From positions 694,751 through 758,750 of the forward strand of contig NZ_DS999213.1 of NCBI RefSeq assembly GCF_000156335.1: a stretch of 64,000 bases of DNA. Reading direction: 5' to 3'. Of the stretch, positions 36,278 through 44,846 are shown one piece after another. How positions within the stretch are numbered: position 1 is the first letter of the stretch; each line of letters opens with the position of its first letter. A program made the translations under genes and the position numbers. The DNA comes from Roseobacter sp. GAI101. GTDB taxonomy: Bacteria > Pseudomonadota > Alphaproteobacteria > Rhodobacterales > Rhodobacteraceae. The notes under the pieces are model-generated. The model saw nothing but the letters and a program-made list of their open reading frames with translations. It was not told where the DNA came from and searched no databases.

Positions 36278-37918
36278 ATGAGTGCAAATTCCGTCAGACA
36301 TGACGTCATTATCATCGGGTCAGGCCCCGCAGGTCTGCAAGCGGCATATTATTTTGCCAAAAAGGGTATTTCATTCAAGGTCTTGGAACGGTCTGACAAG
36401 ATCAGCGCGTTCTTGCGTCAGTTCCCAAGGCACCGCCAGTTCATTTCGATCAACAAGGTTCATACCGGGCTAAGCAACCCTGAAACCCGTCTGCGCCACG
36501 ACTGGAATTCGCTGCTGAACGACGAAGGGCTTTTGTTCAAGGACTGGAGCCGCAAGTATTTCCCCAGTGCCGATGATTTCATCAGCTACGCCGAAACCTT
36601 TGCCAAGCCTTTGGCGGACCACATCGTGTGCAACGCCGATGTGAGGAAGATTGAAAAATCCGGCGACACGTTTGTGATTTCCTGCGCTGATGGCACGACC
36701 CATCAGGCTGGTAATGTGATCGTCGCCACCGGTGTCAGCCAGGCGTGGGATCCGGGAATCGAAGGGTTCGAGCTGGCCGCGAATTACACTGAATTCGATA
36801 CCGACCCCGAGCGTTACGAGAACAAGCGCGTGCTGATCCTGGGCAAGGGGAACTCTGCCTTTGAGACAGCCGATTCGCTGTTGGAACACGCCGCCAGCAT
36901 CCATGTGATGAGCCCCAACCCGATCAAATTCGCATGGCAGACCCATTTCGTGGGCAATTTACGGGCCGTGAACAATAATTTTCTCGATACCTATCAGTTG
37001 AAATCGCAAAATGCGGTGATTGACGCCCAAGCGCTCGAGATCACCAAACAGGATGGCGTTTATACCGTCCGGGCCAAGATGACGGCGGCCGAAGGTCACG
37101 AGATCGTCCTGACCTATGACCACGTGATCGCCTGCACCGGTTTTCAATTCGATAACTCCATATTTGACGCGGCGATCCAGCCCCGCCTGCGTCATTTCGA
37201 CAAATTCCCCGCGATGACCGGCGAATGGGAAAGCGAAAATGTCGATGGCCTGTTCTTTGCGGGCACGATCATGCAGTCGTGTGACTATAAAAAGACCATG
37301 TCCGGCTTCATCCACGGCTTTCGCCATAACGTGAAATGTCTGGCCGACCTGATTTCGGCACGGGTTCAGGGCGGATCCTATCCGACGGTAACGACCCCCC
37401 TGTCGCAACCGCAGTTGCGCGATTCGATCATCGAACGGCTCAGCACCGCGTCCGGTATCTTTCTTCAGCCCGGTTTCATGGCTGATGTGATCACGCTGGA
37501 TGGTCCCGAAACGGGCAAGACCTGGCAGGACATCCCGCTTTCCTGGGTGCAAAACGCACCATTGAATGCAGGAACGTATCTTCAGGTCACGTTGGAATAC
37601 GGCGATTTCGGCTCCGATTCGCTGCATGTGAAACGACAGAACAACGTCTTTGGCAAAGAACCCGATGCCTTTATTCACCCGGTCATACGTCTGGTGACAG
37701 ATGGAAAGGTGATGGATGAAATGCATCTGGCGGATCATCTGGATGCCGATTGGCGTCCGCGCGCTGCACGCGGCGGCGATCAGGGCACTGTCTTGCAGAT
37801 GACGTTTCAGGACGCGGGCGGTGTGGTGGATCCGGCTGACGTGGCCAGCCAGCAGTTGGATGCGTTCCTGCGCCGGATCGGCATGGGCGACATCGCGCAA
37901 TCAACCGCGGCCGAATAA
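36278..37918 (+). CDS. FAD/NAD(P)-binding flavoprotein monooxygenase-like oxidoreductase
   Basis: The 546-residue protein has an N-terminal FAD dinucleotide-binding motif (GSGPAGL at 14-20), a second nucleotide motif LGKGNSAFETADSLL near residue 190 and the ATG-type motif ACTGFQFD near 287. The order resembles flavin-containing monooxygenases and FOXRED2-like proteins. The C-terminal third (from about 390) is not a recognised catalytic domain. The FMO fingerprint FxGxxxHxxxW is not visible, so oxygenation is not assured. Expression may depend on the hexamer repeat upstream. Confidence 0.8.
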   Translation: MSANSVRHDVIIIGSGPAGLQAAYYFAKKGISFKVLERSDKISAFLRQFPRHRQFISINKVHTGLSNPETRLRHDWNSLLNDEGLLFKDWSRKYFPSADDFISYAETFAKPLADHIVCNADVRKIEKSGDTFVISCADGTTHQAGNVIVATGVSQAWDPGIEGFELAANYTEFDTDPERYENKRVLILGKGNSAFETADSLLEHAASIHVMSPNPIKFAWQTHFVGNLRAVNNNFLDTYQLKSQNAVIDAQALEITKQDGVYTVRAKMTAAEGHEIVLTYDHVIACTGFQFDNSIFDAAIQPRLRHFDKFPAMTGEWESENVDGLFFAGTIMQSCDYKKTMSGFIHGFRHNVKCLADLISARVQGGSYPTVTTPLSQPQLRDSIIERLSTASGIFLQPGFMADVITLDGPETGKTWQDIPLSWVQNAPLNAGTYLQVTLEYGDFGSDSLHVKRQNNVFGKEPDAFIHPVIRLVTDGKVMDEMHLADHLDADWRPRAARGGDQGTVLQMTFQDAGGVVDPADVASQQLDAFLRRIGMGDIAQSTAAE

Positions 37919-37946
37919 CGCCCCGACCGAAGCGCCACATAAGTTG

Positions 37947-37974
37947 ATGGCGCGGCGTGTGAAAGCCGCGCCAT
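37947..37974. terminator. Hairpin between convergent flavoprotein and DUF6456 genes
   Basis: ATGGCGCGGC (37947-37956) pairs perfectly with GCCGCGCCAT (37965-37974) across an eight-base loop. The stem is strong but has no T tract on either side, so it is a likely bidirectional terminator or RNA-stabilising hairpin. Confidence 0.5.
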
Positions 37975-37998
37975 CCCCCTGTCAGATCGGTCTTTATC

Positions 37999-39117
37999 CT
38001 AGCCGATCATTGCGCTGCCCGGACCAAGCGTTTCATCGTAATGTTTCCGGAGTCGCATCAATGCGATGCGCAGCACAATCTTGCCCGACCGGGCAGACCA
38101 GCCCAGCCGTTTTTCCGTGGTCTCAAGGCCTTCCAGATAGCAGCAACAGCGCAGCACCACATCCGACAGGCCCGGCCCCAATTCTGCCAAAGCCGATGCA
38201 ACCCGTGCACGCGCCGCCGATGGCGCGCTGCCTGCGAAGGACGCAGGCGCACCGTCACCGCCGGGCGTCAGAAACCGCTCCCAATTCTGAGTGATCTTCT
38301 CTCCCATCTGTGACAACTCGAAATCCTCGCGCAAACGCTCTCCGGCCTGAACAAGAGTATCGGTCAGGAATTGCGTACCATCCTTGTCGCGACGGCGCGC
38401 AAGCGCGGCAAGGGGGCTTTCGGCCAGATTGTAGCGCATCCGGCGCGCGCCGCGTTTGACGGGTTCGTCATCGTCGTCATAGCCCTGCCCCTGAAACGAG
38501 GTTTGCGCTTCGGCAAACCCGTCCGGTCCACGCGGGCTGTCAACCTCGAGCAATTGCTCAAGCGCCGTGCGCCCGGCCGCAGTGATGTAATAGCGTGATA
38601 TCCGCCCGCCGCCGTTGGTCGCGATCCAGCCTTTCAACGCCATGGCTTGCGCAATCGGGCGGTCCACGACAGCGGTGCGCGTGCTTGCCCCGCTTGCCCC
38701 GTCGCGTACCACGACGGCTTTTTCCATTTCGGCGGCGATGGCCAGAACAGCACCGGTTTCGCACAAACGTCGCAGAATACGCCGTGCCTCGCGGGTCAGG
38801 GTTTCATCATCGGGCATCGACGGGTTTGCAGCCTGTGTCATGGGCATCTTGTCCTTGTTGATAATCATCTTGTTCCGGCTCACGCGGCCCAACGTTTCGA
38901 GCGCGTCATCGACAAGCGGATCGTCGCGGCGGGTCTCGATCTTGCGGATTTGGCGCAGAATGGTCGACGCATGGCAGTCCGCCGACCGTGCAAGTGCGCG
39001 GATCGGGCGTCCCATCTCCACGTGTGAAAGGTAATGTCGGGCCTCGGTTGGAACCCAGCTTGGGATGCCTCCGCCCATAGGCGGTGTCATTGATGGAGTG
39101 CCGATTTGCGTTGCCAT
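37999..39117 (-). CDS. DUF6456 helix-turn-helix protein
   Basis: The 372-residue protein has an N-terminal helix-turn-helix-like region (residues 22-60, EMGRPIRALARSADCHASTI), a middle part with a winged-helix look (GWIATNGGGRISRYYITAAG near 180) and a C-terminal helical DUF6456 domain of about 140 residues (ESPLAALARRRDKDG onwards, with LRCCCYLEGLETTEKRLGW). It is probably a DNA-binding regulator found mainly in alphaproteobacteria, but its role is not established. The start at 39117 has AAAGGA upstream. Its promoter region contains DnaA-box and CtrA-box sequences shared with the divergent DUF6477 gene. Confidence 0.8.
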   Translation of the reverse strand: MATQIGTPSMTPPMGGGIPSWVPTEARHYLSHVEMGRPIRALARSADCHASTILRQIRKIETRRDDPLVDDALETLGRVSRNKMIINKDKMPMTQAANPSMPDDETLTREARRILRRLCETGAVLAIAAEMEKAVVVRDGASGASTRTAVVDRPIAQAMALKGWIATNGGGRISRYYITAAGRTALEQLLEVDSPRGPDGFAEAQTSFQGQGYDDDDEPVKRGARRMRYNLAESPLAALARRRDKDGTQFLTDTLVQAGERLREDFELSQMGEKITQNWERFLTPGGDGAPASFAGSAPSAARARVASALAELGPGLSDVVLRCCCYLEGLETTEKRLGWSARSGKIVLRIALMRLRKHYDETLGPGSAMIG

Positions 39118-39149
39118 GCCTGCGTCCTTTCCTAAAGCGACCCTGGATT

Positions 39150-39204
39150 TTGTCCACAGAGTTATCCACACAACCTAAGGATGCACTGGTTACCTATTTG
39201 TTAA
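39150..39204. promoter_or_regulatory. DnaA boxes and CtrA-like box in a divergent promoter
   Basis: TTATCCACA at 39162-39170 is a perfect consensus DnaA box, and a related TTGTCCACA lies 12 bases before it at 39150-39158. At 39190-39204 TTAC and TTAA are separated by seven bases, one mismatch from the CtrA site TTAA-N7-TTAA. The sites lie in the 248-base gap between the divergent DUF6456 (starts 39117) and DUF6477 (starts 39366) genes. Binding is inferred, not shown. Confidence 0.55.
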
Positions 39205-39365
39205 AATTAGCTCCGTTCCTTCATCATTGTTTCTAAAGCATAAACAGTTGTGACTGTGGCGTGCGGATGCACCGTGCGCTGCGCAACAGCCCTAGATCCT
39301 GTGGGACAGTTACCCCGAAGCGTCACCATTCCGGGACGTGCTGCCTAGATCAAGGACTTGAAAAC

Positions 39366-39662
39366 ATGCAGGATATCCTCTCCCGTCTCAACGCCATCCA
39401 CCGCCCGCACCTGTTGATGCGCGCCGCCCGGATCGGGGCCGAAAACTATCGCCGCAGCATCCATCTGCGGCGTTTGCTGGGGTTCGATGTCCTGCCGCGA
39501 AGTGGTGCAGCATTAATACAGTTGATCGAAATCGAAGCCGAACTGAACGCCGAACGCAAAATGGCGGATGCAGGCTACAGCCTGATCCGCCATGTCGAGG
39601 TTTTGATCGCGATGATCGGCGAAGCACGCCTTGTGCGCACGACACCGATCGAGGTTACATAA
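39366..39662 (+). CDS. DUF6477 family small protein
   Basis: A 98-residue protein starts at ATG 39366 with AGGA upstream. It is basic at the N terminus (IHRPHLLMRAARIGAENYRR), continues with [20 protein letters not shown] and has a helical C-terminal half with acidic and hydrophobic residues (LIEIEAELNAERKMADAGYS). I assign it to DUF6477, a Rhodobacterales family of unknown role, from memory of the pattern. It overlaps the end of the convergent MttB-like gene by eight bases and is divergent from the DUF6456 gene. Confidence 0.7.
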   Translation: MQDILSRLNAIHRPHLLMRAARIGAENYRRSIHLRRLLGFDVLPRSGAALIQLIEIEAELNAERKMADAGYSLIRHVEVLIAMIGEARLVRTTPIEVT

Positions 39663-41193
39663 AGCTGTCTGGCTCCGCAGCTTTGCGGGCAGCGACAAAA
39701 GCATCCAACGCTTCGACGATAGCCGGTTCCATTGCAGGCTGAACGTAGTCGCCCAGCAGTTTTTCGACCCGTGCGGTGGCCAGCGTTTGCGTATCGCGCG
39801 CGCCCTCATCTGCCCAGGTCTCGAACGGTTTGTAATCCAGCAGATCGGATTTCCAGAATGCCTGCTTGAAGTTGGCCTGGGTGTGCGCACAGCCCAGATA
39901 GTGGCCACCCGGTCCGACCTCGCGGATGGCGTCCAACGCCTGCGCGTTCTCGTCCATCGGGATACCGCGGGCCAAATGGTGCAACGTGCCCAATTGATCC
40001 GCATCCATCACGAATTTCTCGAAGGAACTGACCAGCCCGCCCTCGAGCCACCCGCAGGCGTGCAGCATGAAGTTCACCCCTGACAGCAGGCCCATGTTCA
40101 GGCTGTTCGCTGTCTCGTAGGCGGCCTGCGCGTCGGGGAGTTTCGACCCGCAGAACGACCCTGCCGACCGGAATGGCAGCTTCATCCGCCGGGCCAGTTG
40201 CCCTGCCCCATAGGTGATGTGCGATGCCTCTGGCGTGCCAAAGGTCGGCGCACCCGAATTCATGTCGATCGATGTGACGAAAGCCCCGAAGATCACCGGC
40301 GCGCCCTTGCGGACCAACTGGCTGTAGGCGATGCCCGCCATCACCTCTGCCAGGACCTGCGTCAACGTGCCCGCAACCGACACCGGTGCCATCGCACCGC
40401 CGACGATGAAGGGAGAGATGATCGAGGCTTGGTTGTTTTCAGCGAAAACCTTCAATGCGCCCATCATCACATCGTCAAATGTCATGGGCGAGTTGATGTT
40501 GATCAGTGACGTCATCACCGTGTTTTCCTGCACGAAATCCGCGCCGAACAACACCTTGCACATATCGACCGAATCCTGCGCCCGGCTGGGTTCCGTCACC
40601 GACCCCATGAATGGCTTGTCGCTCAGGGTCATGTGGGCATAAAGCATGTCCAGATGGCGCTTGTTCACAGGCACGTCGGTCGGCTCGCAAACAGTTCCGC
40701 CCGAATGATGCAGCCACTTCGACATATAACCAAGTTTCACGAATTTGTTGAAATCAGCCATCGTCGCATAGCGCCGTCCGCCGACCGCATCGCGCACGAA
40801 CGGCGGCCCGTAAACCGGGGCCAGCACCAGATTGCGCCCGCCGATCACCACATTGCGTTCAGGATTGCGCGCGTGTTGCGTGAATTCGGACGGCGCTGTC
40901 TTGCACAATTCGCGCGCCAATCCGCGTGGAATCCGCACGCGTTCGCCGGAAACATCCGCACCAGCCGCACGCCACAGCGCCAAAGCCTCCGGGTTATCGG
41001 GGAAGTTAACGCCGATATCTTCCAGAACCGTGTCTGCGTTGTATTCGATGATCTCAAGCGCTTCTTCGGTCAAGATCTCGAAGTTAGGGATATTGCGCTC
41101 AATGTATTTTGCCGTCTCAAAGGACACGGCTGACCGCTCTGCCCGCCGCGCCGCCCCACCGCCGCCACGCCCACGTCTTGCTGATTCCGCCAT
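39655..41193 (-). CDS. Trimethylamine methyltransferase (MttB) superfamily protein
   Basis: The 512-residue protein is a full-length MttB-superfamily member (EILTEEALEIIEYNADTVLE, RIPRGLARELCKTAPSEF, YGAGQLARRMKLPFRSAG). The reading frame has no internal TAG, so it is the non-pyrrolysine type. Characterised relatives of that type demethylate glycine betaine or other quaternary amines and pass the methyl to a corrinoid protein. No corrinoid protein or methyltransferase partner lies nearby, and the N-terminal 20 residues are a Gly/Arg-rich extension. The start has AAAGGG upstream. Confidence 0.85.
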   Translation of the reverse strand: MAESARRGRGGGGAARRAERSAVSFETAKYIERNIPNFEILTEEALEIIEYNADTVLEDIGVNFPDNPEALALWRAAGADVSGERVRIPRGLARELCKTAPSEFTQHARNPERNVVIGGRNLVLAPVYGPPFVRDAVGGRRYATMADFNKFVKLGYMSKWLHHSGGTVCEPTDVPVNKRHLDMLYAHMTLSDKPFMGSVTEPSRAQDSVDMCKVLFGADFVQENTVMTSLININSPMTFDDVMMGALKVFAENNQASIISPFIVGGAMAPVSVAGTLTQVLAEVMAGIAYSQLVRKGAPVIFGAFVTSIDMNSGAPTFGTPEASHITYGAGQLARRMKLPFRSAGSFCGSKLPDAQAAYETANSLNMGLLSGVNFMLHACGWLEGGLVSSFEKFVMDADQLGTLHHLARGIPMDENAQALDAIREVGPGGHYLGCAHTQANFKQAFWKSDLLDYKPFETWADEGARDTQTLATARVEKLLGDYVQPAMEPAIVEALDAFVAARKAAEPDSFM

Positions 41194-41303
41194 CGTTCAC
41201 CCTTTTCGCTAAATTTGAGGTCTAGCTACCCCATTCATCCCCCCCCTTTGACGCAGATAGCGTCCTAAGACAGCAAAAACCGACATCCTTTCTTCTCTGG
41301 CTC

Positions 41304-41345
41304 AAAAATATCCCCGGGGTCTGGGGGCTGGCCCCCAGTCCACCC
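41304..41345. repeat. Intergenic GC-rich palindromic repeat, copy 2
   Basis: AAAATATCCCCGGGG is followed by CTGGGGG (41321-41327), loop CTGG and CCCCCAG (41332-41338). Order and loop match copy 1 at 15911-15960. It lies upstream of guaA, between the divergent MttB-like gene and guaA, so a terminator role is unlikely for this copy. Confidence 0.6.
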
Positions 41346-41380
41346 TTGCCACGCGCGCGATCCACCCATAATCAGTCACC

Positions 41381-42943
41381 ATGACAGATATCACCCATGA
41401 CCGCCTTCTCATCATCGACTTCGGCAGCCAGGTCACCCAGCTGATCGCCCGCCGTTTGCGTGAACTTAATGTGTTTTGCGAAATCCACCCTTTCAACACG
41501 GTGGATGACGCGTTCCTGCGCGACTTCGCCCCCAAAGCGGTGATTTTTTCGGGTGGGCCGTCTTCGGTCTTTGCCGAAGGTGCGCCGATGCCGCCGAAAT
41601 CGGTCTTTGACCTGGGCGTTCCGATCCTGGGGATCTGCTATGGCCAACAGGTCATGATGCACTGTCTGGGCGGCAAGGTCGAACGCGGCCACGGAACCGC
41701 CGAATTCGGCCGCGCTTTCGTGACCCCCACCACAGACCGGCTGGACCTGCTCGATGGGTGGTTTACCACCGACCGCGAACAGGTCTGGATGAGCCATGGC
41801 GACCACGTCAGCGCCATCGCACCGGGGTTTGAGGTTTACGGCACTTCCCCCAACGCGCCTTTCGCAATCACGGGCGATGCGTCACGCCATTTCTATGCCG
41901 TCCAGTTCCATCCCGAAGTGCACCACACCCCGAACGGTGCCAAGCTGTATGAAAATTTCGTAAAACTCGCAGGGTTCAAGGGCGACTGGACGATGCGCGC
42001 ATACCGCGAGGAAGCCATTGCCAACATCCGTGCACAGGTGGGTGATGCCAAGGTGATCTGTGGCCTCTCCGGCGGTGTTGATTCTTCCGTTGCCGCCGTT
42101 TTGATCCACGAGGCGATCGGCGATCAGCTGACCTGCGTTTTCGTGGACCACGGTTTGCTGCGCAAGGGCGAGGCCGAAGAAGTCGTGACCATGTTCCGCG
42201 ACAACTACAACATGCCGCTGATCCACGCCGACGAACAAGATCTGTTTCTGGGCGAGCTTGACGGCGTGTCCGATCCGGAAACCAAGCGCAAGATCATTGG
42301 CAGGCTCTTTATCGACGTGTTCCAGAAGCATGCGACTGCCGTGGGCGATGCCAAGTTTCTGGCCCAAGGGACGCTGTACCCCGATGTCATTGAATCGGTG
42401 TCGTTTTCCGGTGGTCCTTCGGTCACGATCAAATCGCACCACAACGTCGGCGGCCTGCCCGAAAAGATGGGCCTCAAGCTGGTCGAACCACTGCGCGAGC
42501 TCTTCAAGGACGAGGTGCGCGCCTTGGGGCGCGAACTGGGTCTGCCCGCCAGCTTCATCGGTCGCCACCCCTTCCCCGGCCCCGGTCTTGCGATCCGCTG
42601 CCCCGGCGAAATCACACGCGAGAAACTGGCCATCCTGCGCGAGGCCGATGCGGTCTATATCGATCAGATCCGCAAACATGGTCTTTATGATGAAATCTGG
42701 CAGGCCTTTGTGGCGATCCTGCCCGTGCGGACAGTCGGCGTGATGGGCGACGGACGGACTTATGATTTCGCTTGCGCGCTGCGCGCCGTGAATTCCGTGG
42801 ATGGCATGACGGCTGATTACTATCCATTCACGCATGATTTTCTGGGTGAGACGGCCACGCGGATCATCAACGAAGTCCCAGGCATCAACCGCGTCACTTA
42901 CGACATTACCTCGAAACCTCCGGGTACCATCGAATGGGAATGA
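41381..42943 (+). CDS. guaA: GMP synthase (glutamine-hydrolysing)
   Basis: GuaA (520 residues) aminates XMP to GMP with glutamine and ATP. The class I amidotransferase domain has C86 in LGICYGQQ and the HPEVHHT segment with the catalytic His/Glu near residue 180. The ATP pyrophosphatase domain has the PP-loop [11 protein letters not shown], and the C-terminal XMP-binding part ends [12 protein letters not shown]. No clear Shine-Dalgarno sequence precedes ATG 41381, but the N terminus is canonical. Confidence 0.98.
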   Translation: MTDITHDRLLIIDFGSQVTQLIARRLRELNVFCEIHPFNTVDDAFLRDFAPKAVIFSGGPSSVFAEGAPMPPKSVFDLGVPILGICYGQQVMMHCLGGKVERGHGTAEFGRAFVTPTTDRLDLLDGWFTTDREQVWMSHGDHVSAIAPGFEVYGTSPNAPFAITGDASRHFYAVQFHPEVHHTPNGAKLYENFVKLAGFKGDWTMRAYREEAIANIRAQVGDAKVICGLSGGVDSSVAAVLIHEAIGDQLTCVFVDHGLLRKGEAEEVVTMFRDNYNMPLIHADEQDLFLGELDGVSDPETKRKIIGRLFIDVFQKHATAVGDAKFLAQGTLYPDVIESVSFSGGPSVTIKSHHNVGGLPEKMGLKLVEPLRELFKDEVRALGRELGLPASFIGRHPFPGPGLAIRCPGEITREKLAILREADAVYIDQIRKHGLYDEIWQAFVAILPVRTVGVMGDGRTYDFACALRAVNSVDGMTADYYPFTHDFLGETATRIINEVPGINRVTYDITSKPPGTIEWE

Positions 42944-43028
42944 TCTGAGTTTATGACAACAGTGCTTTTCGGCGTTTCGCAAATGTCGCGTAGGTCGGGG
43001 GCACTCACGTCATGTTGCATAATAATTG

Positions 43029-43066
43029 ATATTGGGCGTGGTGTTAAATAAAGTTGCGCCCAATAT
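43029..43066. repeat. Inverted repeat in AT-rich gap after guaA
   Basis: ATATTGGGCG (43029-43038) and CGCCCAATAT (43057-43066) are perfect reverse complements separated by 18 bases. They lie in an AT-rich stretch (about 42945-43184) between guaA and a methyltransferase gene, and no T tract follows on the plus strand. A regulatory site or attenuator hairpin is possible. Confidence 0.5.
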
Positions 43067-43184
43067 AGCTTCATTATAGTTCAACCGAGTGTACCTCTCC
43101 GAAGGTTTGTCTTTGTTGAGTAGTTAATTATTAAACGTGGCTCTTCCATTCAAAGAAGCAAGGGCCGCCCTGAAGGACGGACCT

Positions 43185-43796
43185 ATGGCAACTCTCAAGC
43201 ATGTCACGCCTCGTTATATTGTTGACCGGCTATCGGTCGTTCTGGACGAAAAGCGTAACCCCAATCATCCGTGGCTCACCAAGGAGTCCGTTGAATTGTT
43301 GGCGCAGCTCTTGCGCAAGCAAGACGTCGGGGTCGAATTCGGTTCTGGCAGAAGCACGCGATGGTTCTTGTCCAAGATTGCCAAGATCACGTCCATCGAA
43401 ACCCACGAAGGATGGTATAAGAAGGTCAGTCAGGATTGCGAAAGCGAAATCGCATCGCAGCGGATGGTGTATCATCTGGCAAGCGATGTTGAATCGTTTG
43501 AAAAGATCATCGACGGTTTCGACAGCGACAGCATCGACTTTTGCCTTGTCGACGGGTCGCACCGCGATACCTGCGCGCTGTCCATGGTACCCAAGATCAA
43601 GACCGGCGGCCTGATGGTCGTTGATAACATCAACTGGTACATTCCGTGCGAAAACTCCACTTCGCCCAATGCGCGCCGTGCAACTGATGGCTATGCAACC
43701 GAGAAGTGGGAAGAATTTGCCCAGCTTACCAAGGACTGGCGCTATATCTGGACATCGAACGGCGTCAGCGACACCGGCATTTGGTTCCGCACCTGA
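43185..43796 (+). CDS. Class I SAM-dependent methyltransferase
   Basis: The 203-residue protein has the SAM-binding motif I VGVEFGSGRSTRWFLSK, the acidic end of strand 2 (KITSIETHEGWY) and motif post-II FCLVDGSHRDTCALSMVP with GGLMVVDNINWY. ATG 43185 is chosen because AAGGACGG precedes it at 43173-43180; a GTG at 43137 in the same frame would add 16 residues. The DNA upstream is notably AT-rich compared with neighbours, which hints at an acquired segment. The substrate is unknown; the fold is like TylF/FkbM-type O-methyltransferases. Confidence 0.82.
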   Translation: MATLKHVTPRYIVDRLSVVLDEKRNPNHPWLTKESVELLAQLLRKQDVGVEFGSGRSTRWFLSKIAKITSIETHEGWYKKVSQDCESEIASQRMVYHLASDVESFEKIIDGFDSDSIDFCLVDGSHRDTCALSMVPKIKTGGLMVVDNINWYIPCENSTSPNARRATDGYATEKWEEFAQLTKDWRYIWTSNGVSDTGIWFRT

Positions 43797-43895
43797 ACCG
43801 CTGATGAAATTTCAACGGACCCTGCCCTTTTTCAAGTTTTCAACGGTCAATAAAGCCATGCGATTCATTACGGCCAACGCTTTGGACGTCGCTAG

Positions 43896-44759
43896 GTGAG
43901 CCCGACCCTGAAGGCAGCCCTTTGGATGGGCGGGTCGATCAGTTCGTTTTCCGCAATGGCTGTGGCCGGTCGCGAACTGGCGGGCGTCTACGACACCTTC
44001 GAGATCATGATGTACCGGTCGGTCGTGGGGGTGCTTGTCGTCGTGTCGCTGGCCCTGCTGACCGGCAAGTGGCGACAGATCAACACGCGCAATTTCAGTC
44101 TGCAAATCTGGCGCAATCTGGCGCATTTCACGGGTCAGAATCTGTGGTTTTATGCGGTGACGGTGATTCCCCTGGCGCAGGTTTTCGCGCTAGAATTCAC
44201 ATCTCCGCTTTGGGTGATCGTCTTGTCACCGCTGATTTTGGGCGAACGTCTGACCAGGATCAGGGCCTTGGCGGCTGTACTGGGCTTTATCGGTATCCTT
44301 GTCGTCGCGCGCCCCACAATCGAGGGGATCAATGCCGGTGTGATCACCGCAGCAGCAAGCGCGATCTTCTTTGCCCTCACGATCATGTTCACCAAACGGC
44401 TGACCCGGACGCAGACCATCACCACAATCCTGTTTTACCTCACGGTGACGCAGTTGGTCTTTGGACTGGTCATGGCCGGATATGACGGGGATATTGCGGT
44501 GCCCACCCTGACGCACGCGCCGCTTTTGCTGTTGATCGGTGTCGCCGGATTGGTGGCGCATTATTGTCTGACGACCGCCCTGTCGATTGCACCAGCAACC
44601 GTCGTCGTGCCGATTGATTTCATTCGCCTGCCGGTGATCGCGATTATCGGGATGCTGGTTTACGCCGAGGCGCTGGATATTTGGGTGTTTGTCGGTGCGG
44701 CGATCATTTTTGCGGGCAACTATATCAATCTGTGGGTCGAAACCCATAAGAAACCGTAA
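43896..44759 (+). CDS. EamA/DMT family transporter
   Basis: The 287-residue protein has ten predicted helices in two EamA repeats (QVFALEFTSPLWVIVLSPLI, then LGERLTRI in the first; ATVVVPIDFIRLPVIAIIG in the second). It is an inner-membrane exporter of unknown substrate and differs in sequence from the exporter at 4014-4907. It starts at GTG 43896; no strong ribosome binding site is visible. The 99-base gap upstream holds nothing I can assign. Confidence 0.87.
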   Translation: MSPTLKAALWMGGSISSFSAMAVAGRELAGVYDTFEIMMYRSVVGVLVVVSLALLTGKWRQINTRNFSLQIWRNLAHFTGQNLWFYAVTVIPLAQVFALEFTSPLWVIVLSPLILGERLTRIRALAAVLGFIGILVVARPTIEGINAGVITAAASAIFFALTIMFTKRLTRTQTITTILFYLTVTQLVFGLVMAGYDGDIAVPTLTHAPLLLLIGVAGLVAHYCLTTALSIAPATVVVPIDFIRLPVIAIIGMLVYAEALDIWVFVGAAIIFAGNYINLWVETHKKP

Positions 44760-44846
44760 CTCGGGGATATTCCGGGCACCGTCTGGTGTATCTTCGGACC
44801 TTGCGATATTCAAAGCGAAACAGCTTTGATCCAAGGACCGCCCCCT

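Noticed and set aside
39150..39204. Chromosomal replication origin
   Set aside because: Only one perfect and one weak DnaA box are present, without an AT-rich unwinding region or usual origin neighbours.
39655..41193. Pyrrolysine-containing trimethylamine methyltransferase
   Set aside because: The frame has no internal TAG, and no pyl genes are in the window.
42953..43051. 32-codon frame just after guaA
   Set aside because: No ribosome binding site, and it runs through the AT-rich inverted repeat region.
43804..43899. 31-codon frame between the methyltransferase and the exporter
   Set aside because: No ribosome binding site and no recognisable features; likely chance.
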